The notes under the pieces are model-generated. The model did not search any database and was not told where the DNA came from. It was given only the letters and a program-made list of their open reading frames with translations. DNA of 8,706 nt, from NCBI GenBank assembly GCA_019454865.1, contig JACFNJ010000022.1:10285-18990 (forward strand), read 5' to 3'. Positions 1 to 5,044 of this stretch are shown here, piece after piece (the first letter of the stretch is position 1; each line of letters starts with the position of its first letter). This DNA comes from Bacteroidia bacterium. GTDB lineage: Bacteria > Bacteroidota > Bacteroidia > UKL13-3. The translations under genes and the position numbers were made by a program.

Positions 1-214
1 CAAATCGAACAAACTCCAGTCCATTCATTTCAGGCATGCTAATATCTGTAATTACAATATCAGCATCACACTTTTTCATTTTTTCTAACGCTTCTTTTGC
101 TGATAATGAATAGCCACAAATCTCGAAACGATTGTCATTTTCTAACAATGCTCTTATCCCATCAATTAACATTTGATGATCGTCAATTATATAAATCTTT
201 AATGGTTGCAGCAT
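1..214 (-). CDS. Response regulator receiver domain, NarL/FixJ type (5' part only)
   Basis: The first 71 residues of a two-component response regulator are present; the rest lies beyond the window edge. The start is the ATG at 214, giving MLQPLKIYIIDDHQMLIDGI. The receiver hallmarks are visible: the acidic pair D11-D12 in IIDDH, and the likely phospho-acceptor D57 in ITDISMPEMNG. The DDH(Q)ML..G(I) opening and the D-I-x-M-P-x-M-N-G block are typical of NarL/FixJ regulators, which carry a C-terminal LuxR-type helix-turn-helix; that half is not visible, so the output domain is inferred. A partner histidine kinase cannot be seen. The gene starts 48 bp after the transaldolase stop on the same strand, but a hairpin terminator lies in the gap, so it probably has its own promoter or depends on read-through. 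Confidence 0.9.
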   Translation of the reverse strand, partial: MLQPLKIYIIDDHQMLIDGIRALLENDNRFEICGYSLSAKEALEKMKKCDADIVITDISMPEMNGLEFVRF

Positions 215-220
215 ATTTTA

Positions 221-250
221 AATAAAAAAGGGCGATAAAAACATCGCCCT
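221..250 (-). terminator. Rho-independent terminator of the transaldolase gene
   Basis: An 8-bp perfect stem (229-236 AGGGCGAT with 243-250 ATCGCCCT) has a 6-nt loop and, read on the minus strand, is followed by a run of T residues (228-221). It sits directly downstream of the transaldolase stop at 263 and upstream of the response-regulator start at 214, so it should separate their transcripts. Confidence 0.85.
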
Positions 251-262
251 AATATAACTAAT

Positions 263-919
263 TTAAGAATTTACTTTTGCATGGTCTGCCAAAAATTGCG
301 CCAGCCCCTTATCCGTTAATGGGTGATTTATTAATGCCAAAATAGAACTTAATGGACTTGTAATAACATGTGCACCATATTGAGCAGATTTAATAATATG
401 AACCGGATTTCGAATAGATGCTGCTAATATTTGTGTTGGGAAACCTTGTACTGCAAATATCTGAGCTATTTCAGCAATCAATTGCATACCATCATAGCTA
501 ATATCATCCAATCTTCCTACAAACGGAGAGATATAAGTTGCACCGGCTTTTGCTGCAATAATTGCTTGGCCTGTACTAAAAATTAATGTGCAGTTAGTAC
601 GAATATTTTTAGATGACAGATATTTTATTGCTTTTATTCCATCTTTAATCATTGGAATTTTAACAACAATATTTTCGTGTAAACCTGCTAACTTTTCGCC
701 TTCGGCAATCATACTTTCAAAATCTGTACTTATTACTTCGGCACTCACATCGCCATCTACAATATTGCAAATATCTATATAATGTTGCATCACAGCTTTC
801 TCCCCTTTGATGCCTTCTTTTGCCATTAATGTAGGATTTGTGGTAACTCCATCCAAAATACCTAATTCGTTTGCTTCTTTTATTTGTGCAAGATTTGCTG
901 TATCAATAAAAAACTTCAT
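263..919 (-). CDS. Small transaldolase (TalC/FSA-like subfamily)
   Basis: This 218-residue single-domain TIM-barrel aldolase has the usual length for the short transaldolase/fructose-6-phosphate aldolase family. It should transfer the dihydroxyacetone unit from sedoheptulose-7-phosphate or fructose-6-phosphate in the non-oxidative pentose phosphate pathway, in the cytosol. The N-terminus MKFFIDTANL and the VTTNPTL loop (residues 25-31) are family hallmarks. The Schiff-base lysine is K87 in IVVKIPM. Two positions separate true transaldolases from fructose-6-phosphate aldolase: E61 (Gln59 in E. coli FsaA) and F133 in SPFVGRLDD (Tyr131 in FsaA). Both favour transaldolase activity here. The ATG at 919 is preceded by an AT-rich stretch with no Shine-Dalgarno; a TATCGTTG at 937-944 (minus strand) is one mismatch from the Bacteroidota -7 box. 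The 65-bp gap to the divergent methyltransferase must hold both promoters. Confidence 0.93.
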   Translation of the reverse strand: MKFFIDTANLAQIKEANELGILDGVTTNPTLMAKEGIKGEKAVMQHYIDICNIVDGDVSAEVISTDFESMIAEGEKLAGLHENIVVKIPMIKDGIKAIKYLSSKNIRTNCTLIFSTGQAIIAAKAGATYISPFVGRLDDISYDGMQLIAEIAQIFAVQGFPTQILAASIRNPVHIIKSAQYGAHVITSPLSSILALINHPLTDKGLAQFLADHAKVNS

Positions 920-984
920 GGATAAAAATTTATTTGCAACGATACTAAATTTTACCTGAATATTTTTAATAAATTCGAATTGTT

Positions 985-1563
985 ATGAGTAAAGAGTTTT
1001 GGGACAATCGTTGGCAAACAGGACAGACCGGTTGGGATTTAAATGGTGTATCGCCTGCAATTCAAAAATACATTGATACAATCACAGACAAAAATATTCA
1101 AATATTAATTCCGGGATGCGGTAATGCATACGAGGTTGATTATTTATTACAAAAAGGATTTAATCATATCCATGTAATTGATATTTCGCCTACATTAACA
1201 AACAAACTTAAGGACAAATACAAATCAGCTGTATCAGCCGGTAATCTCAAAATATTTTGTGGTGATTTTTTTACTCATAAAGGCAAGTACGATTTAATAA
1301 TAGAACAAACTTTTTTCTGCGCCATATCGCCAGCATTACGTAGAGACTACGCAAAGCAGATGAAAAATTTATTAGCACCAAACGGGAAATTAGTTGGACT
1401 CTTATTTAATACAGACTTTGATGGAGGACCTCCATTTGGTGGAAACATTTATGAGTACAATGAATACTTTAAGCACTATTTCAATACCATTTATTTTACA
1501 CCATGTGCAGATTCAATTGCTCCGCGCGCAGGTAAAGAAGTATGGATTACAATTAAAGACTAA
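985..1563 (+). CDS. SAM-dependent methyltransferase, TPMT family
   Basis: This 192-residue protein belongs to the thiopurine S-methyltransferase-like class I methyltransferases. It opens with EFWDNRWQTGQTGWDLNG, the aromatic-rich N-terminal signature of the family. The SAM-binding motif I is LIPGCGNAYE (residues 41-50). The acidic residue expected to bind the ribose is D66 in HVIDIS. GDFF (93-96) and YDLIIEQTFFCAI (102-114) match the following motifs, and R-A-G-K-E-V-W (181-187) matches the conserved basic end of the fold. Bacterial members act on thiol, selenium, tellurium or halide acceptors; the real substrate cannot be read from sequence. It is transcribed divergently from the transaldolase. 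Its stop lies 3 bp from the stop of the convergent TerB-like gene, leaving no room for a dedicated terminator. A possible weak -7 box (TATTTTTA, 961-968) precedes the ATG. Confidence 0.88.
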   Translation: MSKEFWDNRWQTGQTGWDLNGVSPAIQKYIDTITDKNIQILIPGCGNAYEVDYLLQKGFNHIHVIDISPTLTNKLKDKYKSAVSAGNLKIFCGDFFTHKGKYDLIIEQTFFCAISPALRRDYAKQMKNLLAPNGKLVGLLFNTDFDGGPPFGGNIYEYNEYFKHYFNTIYFTPCADSIAPRAGKEVWITIKD

Positions 1564-1566
1564 TTA

Positions 1567-1932
1567 TTACTCAATAGCCCATAAATCATAGAGCTTTGTA
1601 ATAAATCTATTTTCTCCTTGTTTCAAATCTTCATCAGCCATTACTACGTCCATTGCAAATCGCGTTAGTGTGTGTCTTTCATCTTCGGTAGTAATTGTAA
1701 AGAAATGCTGAGCTACTTCTTCAAAGTGTTGTTCATGCGCTTCGCTTGGTAATGCATATATAAATGCTTGTTCTTTTATAATATCCAAATCTCCGGTAAA
1801 ATGGTCATTTAAAAAATCAATTATTACAGCACTTTCAGCTTTATTCAATTTTCCATCTGCAAAAGATAACAACATCAAAATATGGAATCCAGCTTCTGCT
1901 TTTGACATTTTTTTAATGAACTGTGTGGGCAT
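1567..1932 (-). CDS. TerB-like (tellurite-resistance B family) helical protein
   Basis: This small acidic protein of 121 residues has no signal peptide or membrane segment. It contains two similar acidic helical motifs, FADGKLNKAES (residues 24-34) and MADEDLKQGENRF (98-110). These match the A-D-G-x-[IL]-x-x-x-E pattern that recurs in TerB and in the TerB-like domain of DjlA-type proteins, a fold with conserved acidic, possibly metal-binding residues. The molecular role of most such stand-alone proteins is unknown, and TerB resemblance does not imply tellurite resistance. The ATG at 1932 was chosen because it opens the whole conserved domain; M9 is an alternative. On the minus strand a TTG (1984-1986) and TATCTTTC (1956-1963), spaced by 20 nt, make a near-consensus Bacteroidota promoter. 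The gene may therefore be transcribed separately from the retropepsin gene 46 bp upstream. Confidence 0.6.
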   Translation of the reverse strand: MPTQFIKKMSKAEAGFHILMLLSFADGKLNKAESAVIIDFLNDHFTGDLDIIKEQAFIYALPSEAHEQHFEEVAQHFFTITTEDERHTLTRFAMDVVMADEDLKQGENRFITKLYDLWAIE

Positions 1933-1978
1933 AATATTATTTTAATAATGAATACGAAAGATAAACTTATTTAGTTTG

Positions 1979-2428
1979 TTAAGCAATTGTTTTTTTTATT
2001 ACTTTTTTAGAAAGGGTTAATGTTTTGGTTCTGAAATTTATGATTGCGTTATGCTTCATTAAAAAATCACTACCTAACACACCATCTATTGGTGTTATTT
2101 CAAGTGTCTGATACAATTCATTAACATGTCCTATTGGCAAAACAGCTACACTCCATGTTTTCATCATTAACTTGCCAATATGAATTCTCTTTAATATTGC
2201 AATTTTTGTTTCCATGTTAGATACGCCAAGTCCTACGGTTTTTGATTCAATTGTGTTTAAGTTCTTTTCATTAATAAATCGAAGAATCCTTTCCGTATCA
2301 AAAACGGTTTTGCTTGCTCCGGTATCAATAAGTAAACGACACGATTTATTATGAATAAATATGTCTAAGAATAAATGATAATCACGCCTATCAATCGGAA
2401 TAATTTCAAAAGGAATTTTATAAAGCAT
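1979..2428 (-). CDS. Retropepsin-like aspartic protease
   Basis: This is a single-domain clan AA aspartic protease of 149 residues if started at the ATG at 2428. The active-site motif is LLIDTGASKTVFD, in which D is catalytic (residue 35 from this start). The second conserved hydrophobic-glycine element is IDGVLGSDFL (residues 114-123), the psi-loop segment of retropepsins. Such proteins work as homodimers, and most bacterial members have no known substrate. The frame stays open to a GTG at 2467, which would add 13 mostly hydrophobic residues. I prefer the ATG because family members begin just before the KIPFEIIPID segment. A perfect TAnnTTTG -7 box (TATATTTG, minus strand, 2456-2463) also lies between the two candidate starts, so a transcript from it would not include the GTG. 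Confidence 0.85.
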   Translation of the reverse strand: MLYKIPFEIIPIDRRDYHLFLDIFIHNKSCRLLIDTGASKTVFDTERILRFINEKNLNTIESKTVGLGVSNMETKIAILKRIHIGKLMMKTWSVAVLPIGHVNELYQTLEITPIDGVLGSDFLMKHNAIINFRTKTLTLSKKVIKKTIA

Positions 2429-2455
2429 AGAATATAAAAAACAAATGAATATCCG

Positions 2456-2463
2456 CAAATATA
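2456..2463 (-). promoter_or_regulatory. Candidate -7 box for the retropepsin gene
   Basis: Read on the minus strand this is TATATTTG, an exact match to the Bacteroidota TAnnTTTG element, 28 bp before the ATG at 2428. I do not see a TTG/TTTG at the usual -33 spacing, so the call is tentative. It decides against the GTG start at 2467. Confidence 0.4.
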
Positions 2464-2507
2464 CCACAACGCAGATAGGTTACGTAGTATAGGTAGAATA
2501 TTGTGTT

Positions 2508-3068
2508 ATGAAACTACTAAACTTTTTATTACAATTTTCTGATGAGCAAAACTGTATAGAGCATTTTCGCAAACAGTGAGAAAACGAAGGTATGTAGCTG
2601 TTTTGGTCGAATCTACTCCTCTGGAAGATGTAGAATCAGGAAATAGGTCGAAGCATTGCAGGTACTCTAAAATACAAGTTTTAGACAGTCATATTCGGAT
2701 TCAATCAACCAATTATTTGTGTAAATAGTATTAAAGATAGTAGCATTGTATTTACTGATAAAAGCACAAGTTATGTAGATATTGCTGATTATGTTGAAGT
2801 ACATGTAAGTGAGGTATCAAATGAAGTTACAACCAACACAACACTAAAATGGGGATATTTTGCAATTGCTAATGTAAAAAGATCATTATTGGGCATATAC
2901 CATAAAATAAAAGGAACATGTCTTCAAAACTACTTAGACGAATTTTGCTATAAGTTGAACAGAAGAAACTTTGGCGAGAAGTGCTTTGATAGACTTACTT
3001 TAGCTGTTGCTAAAATTTACTTGTTAAATAACGGATATACATTTAATTTTGATATTCAAACCAATTAA
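2508..3068 (+). pseudogene. Decayed IS1595-family transposase (ISXO2-like)
   Basis: Three fragments of one transposase are visible. Fragment 1 (2508-2592, frame of the ATG at 2508) reads FSDEQNCIEHFRKQ then a TGA, then ENEGM and a TAG. This resembles the start of the IS1595 zinc-ribbon domain; the TGA may be a mutated CGA. Fragment 2 (about 2588-2690, another frame) reads YVAVLVESTPLEDVESGN, like the strand after the first catalytic aspartate. Fragment 3 (2685-3068, back in the first frame) carries TDKSTSYVDI with the second catalytic Asp, then ANVKRSLLGIYHKI and LQNYLDEFCYKLNRRNFG, the conserved IS1595 C-terminus. The rest of the zinc ribbon, the helix-turn-helix and the first catalytic Asp are deleted between fragments 1 and 2. 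The element cannot encode an active enzyme. I could not find convincing terminal inverted repeats. The last codons of fragment 3 lie inside the long direct repeat. Confidence 0.85.
3021..3051 (+). promoter_or_regulatory. Candidate Bacteroidota promoter for unit 1
   Basis: TTG (3021-3023), a 20-nt spacer and TAATTTTG (3044-3051) fit the TTG-N19-21-TAnnTTTG consensus. The predicted transcription start would lie a little over 20 nt before the ATG at 3080. The promoter lies within the 3' end of the transposase remnant. The left edge of the direct repeat (3047) falls inside its -7 box. There is no experimental support. Confidence 0.45.
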
Positions 3069-3079
3069 ATAAGTATAAC

Positions 3080-3154
3080 ATGAAAAAAACTAACCTATTG
3101 AAGGTAATTCCTTCTTTTCTTTTCTTTTCACTAATTCGGCTTCAGCGCAAGTAA
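3080..3154 (+). other. Out-of-frame signal-peptide leader of the S74 protein, copy 1
   Basis: The ATG at 3080 opens a 24-codon frame, MKKTNLLKVIPSFLFFSLIR and four more residues, ending at TAA 3152-3154. It has the basic start and hydrophobic stretch of a signal peptide but no cleavage site. The frame of the S74 body, read upstream of its first ATG, continues as FTNSASAQVKLR, which has the missing A-x-A cleavage region (SASA then Q). Leader and body are therefore two halves of one secreted protein, separated by a frame change within the CTTTT repeat at 3114-3129. As written, ribosomes starting here stop after 24 codons. Confidence 0.8.
3114..3129 (+). repeat. Pentanucleotide tandem repeat (CTTTT)3 plus C, copy 1
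   Basis: Three perfect CTTTT units followed by C lie in the hydrophobic core of the leader. The ATG at 3080 and the body ATG at 3163 are 83 nt apart, so they are out of frame. Losing one unit (78 nt) or gaining two (93 nt) restores the frame. The five-unit version would encode PSFLFFSFLFTNSASAQ, a longer and more convincing hydrophobic core than the two-unit version. Confidence 0.85.
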
Positions 3155-3162
3155 AGTTACGT

Positions 3163-4146
3163 ATGGATAATAAATTCCATATTGGATACGATACTTACAC
3201 ACCATTTCTTTTGGGTTCTTACCCTGCTTTAGGTGTAGATAACGGGCGTTGGGGTATTGAATATTGGGATGCTGCGGGAGGGCTTAATTTTTGGATTCCT
3301 TTTCCCAATCCAAACTCACAAAACAATGTATTATTTTTACAAGATGTAACAGCTAACGTTGGTATTGGTACGTCTACGCCAAACTACAAATTAGATGTAT
3401 GGGGAGACATTGCAACATATAGTGTGTATCTAGCATCAGATGCAAAACTTAAAACCAATATACAACCTATTGCAAACAACCAAATAAATAAGCTATACCA
3501 ACTACAGGGTAAAACATATTCTAAAAAGCTAAATCAGCCAATGCTAGTAACCAATGGAATTACAGATACTGTAAAACTTAAAACCATACAAGCGCAAAAT
3601 GCCCGTAACTTAGCTAATAATGGAAAACAAGAATTTGGATATTTAGCGCAGGAAATTCAGCAACTATACCCCGAACTAGTTAGTGGCGACACTTCAAGTC
3701 ATTTATCTGTTAATTATATTGGATTAATACCAATAATTATCGAAGCACTTAAAGAACAATATCAAACGGTAAACGATTTAAAACAACAGTTAAACCAATG
3801 TTGCCCCAACAAACAAAACAACAATACGGGACAATTGGGTAAAAAAGGAACTACAATACCTACATCTAATAACGAAAACACAGAAAGTGCATACTTATTA
3901 CAAAATGTACCAAACCCCTTTTCAGAAAATACTAGTATAAGTTATAATATACCCGAAAATAGCCAAAAGGCAAGCCTACATGTTTATGATATGCAAGGAA
4001 GTGAAATTAAAAACTTTGAAATAAAACAACGAGGAGAAGGTAAGGCAATTATATACGGCAGTGAGCTAAAGGCTGGTATGTACATGTATACCTTAATTAT
4101 AGACAACAAAGAGGTTGACACCAAAAGAATGATCTTAACCAAATAA
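3163..4146 (+). CDS. S74/intramolecular-chaperone domain protein with type IX sorting domain, copy 1
   Basis: The coordinates give the 327-residue body from its first in-frame ATG; the natural protein probably begins with the leader at 3080. Residues 66-82 (NVGIGTSTPNYKLDVWG) are a linker found before S74 domains in fibre-like and Bacteroidota surface proteins. Residues 91-205 are an S74 domain: ASDAKLKTNIQPI, then GYLAQEIQQLYPELV, then LSVNYIGLIPIIIEALKEQ, followed by a short predicted coiled coil (about 196-211) and C213-C214. In phage endosialidases this domain trimerises the fibre and self-cleaves between Ser and Asp; the equivalent bond is S92-D93. After a low-complexity linker (215-240), residues 244-327 form a type IX sorting domain (YLLQNVPNPFSENTSISY ... 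GMYMYTL ... KRMILTK). The partner gene begins 4 nt after the stop, so the two should be co-transcribed. The protein is identical to that of copy 2. Confidence 0.85.
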   Translation: MDNKFHIGYDTYTPFLLGSYPALGVDNGRWGIEYWDAAGGLNFWIPFPNPNSQNNVLFLQDVTANVGIGTSTPNYKLDVWGDIATYSVYLASDAKLKTNIQPIANNQINKLYQLQGKTYSKKLNQPMLVTNGITDTVKLKTIQAQNARNLANNGKQEFGYLAQEIQQLYPELVSGDTSSHLSVNYIGLIPIIIEALKEQYQTVNDLKQQLNQCCPNKQNNNTGQLGKKGTTIPTSNNENTESAYLLQNVPNPFSENTSISYNIPENSQKASLHVYDMQGSEIKNFEIKQRGEGKAIIYGSELKAGMYMYTLIIDNKEVDTKRMILTK

Positions 4147-4150
4147 CACC

Positions 4151-5044
4151 ATGAAGTCTTATTTATTAATTATTTGTTGCTGGCTGATGTTGGCACAAAG
4201 CCAAGCACAAAACTTTGCTCCTGTTGGTGCTAAGTGGCATTACGGATTTAATGAAAGAAACAATGAAAACTATATTGTTTTAGAAGCACTTAAAGACACT
4301 GTAATTTCCACAGATACTTTTAGTGCAATTGGAGGTAATGGTAATACTTATTACATCAAACAAGAAAACGAAAAGGTTTATTATTTGCTTAATGCTAAAA
4401 AATGTCTTTTGTTTGATACTGAGAAACAAATTGGAGATACATTTAGTGTAGATGTTTATTTTAAACTTTCAAATAAAGACACAAGCATTATTAGCCAAAT
4501 AGTTATAGATACTGTTTTTTATCAATACAACACACTTGATGTTAATGATTCTGTGAGGGTTTATAAATTGCAACATATTAACGAGCTATTAGGGAGTGAT
4601 TTTAATCCCGGATATTATACAGAGCGATTTATTAAAACGTTTGACTTTAGCCGACATTTAATAAGTCTTTTTAACATGCCAGCACAGGGAGAAGTTGAGT
4701 TTAATTTCAGGTGTTATAGCACGCCTAATTATAACTTTAAAGACAAAAACCTTGGTGATAGACCCTGTGATTATATATATTCCGCTTTAAATGAATATGG
4801 TTTTCAGTCAGCAAACATTTATCCTAACCCAGTAAGTGATTATTTAAATATAAATAATTTAAGAAACAATGCTGAACAACTATGTATTATCAATAATATA
4901 GGACAATTGATGCTACAACAAAAAATCACTAACCAAAACCAATCATTAATAATGGTAAAAGATTTTACACAAGGCCTGTACTATATAACAATCAATGATA
5001 ATACTGGAAAAATAATTCATAAAGTAAAATTCACTAAATTATGA
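4151..5044 (+). CDS. Secreted partner protein with type IX sorting domain (unit 1)
   Basis: This 297-residue exported protein has a clear signal peptide, MKSYLLIICCWLMLAQSQA, with cleavage expected before QN; there is no lipobox at the cleavage site. The mature part (about 21-210) is beta-rich. It has FDTEKQIGDTFSV (88-100), a turn common in uncharacterised secreted Bacteroidota proteins, and FRCYS (186-190) followed by CDYIYS (206-211). I cannot name a function for it. Residues 218-297 are a type IX sorting domain, with ANIYPNPVSDYLNINNL near its start and GLYYITIND near its end. Homology with the partner in unit 2 is obvious in the signal peptide and only patchy after about residue 30. It begins 4 nt after the S74 gene, and its stop overlaps the protease start (ATGA, 5041-5044), which indicates translational coupling. 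Confidence 0.85.
   Translation: MKSYLLIICCWLMLAQSQAQNFAPVGAKWHYGFNERNNENYIVLEALKDTVISTDTFSAIGGNGNTYYIKQENEKVYYLLNAKKCLLFDTEKQIGDTFSVDVYFKLSNKDTSIISQIVIDTVFYQYNTLDVNDSVRVYKLQHINELLGSDFNPGYYTERFIKTFDFSRHLISLFNMPAQGEVEFNFRCYSTPNYNFKDKNLGDRPCDYIYSALNEYGFQSANIYPNPVSDYLNINNLRNNAEQLCIINNIGQLMLQQKITNQNQSLIMVKDFTQGLYYITINDNTGKIIHKVKFTKL

Larger units (their letters stand above)
3047..4222 (+). repeat. 1,176-bp direct repeat, copy 1
   Basis: Position by position this block matches 6912-8087 with a constant offset of 3865 and no difference that I can see. It covers the end of the -7 box, the last codons of the transposase remnant, the whole S74/type IX gene with its leader, and the first 24 codons of the following partner gene. 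The left edge is abrupt (3046 A against 6911 T). The right edge is graded: one G/A change at 4223, 14 more identical bases, then rapid divergence. Confidence 0.95.

Noticed and set aside
588..782. Plus-strand open frame of 64 codons
   Set aside because: It lies wholly inside the well-supported transaldolase gene on the other strand, has no family features, and is a shadow.
1394..1591. Plus-strand open frame of 65 codons
   Set aside because: It overlaps the 3' end of the methyltransferase in another frame, and the methyltransferase frame carries the conserved motifs.
2467..2467. GTG start for the retropepsin gene
   Set aside because: It would add 13 hydrophobic residues absent from the usual family start, and an exact -7 promoter box lies downstream of it.
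2475..3098. Possible inverted repeats of the IS element: ATAGGTTA at 2475-2482 and TAACCTAT at 3091-3098
   Set aside because: Only 8 bp match, with no extension. The right copy lies inside the signal-peptide leader and is also present in unit 2, where no transposase exists.
3110..3163. Programmed -1 ribosomal frameshift joining leader and body
   Set aside because: The shift needed is -1, but no X-XXY-YYZ slippery heptamer in the right frame is present in the tract, and I saw no obvious stimulatory hairpin. Repeat slippage explains the arrangement more simply.
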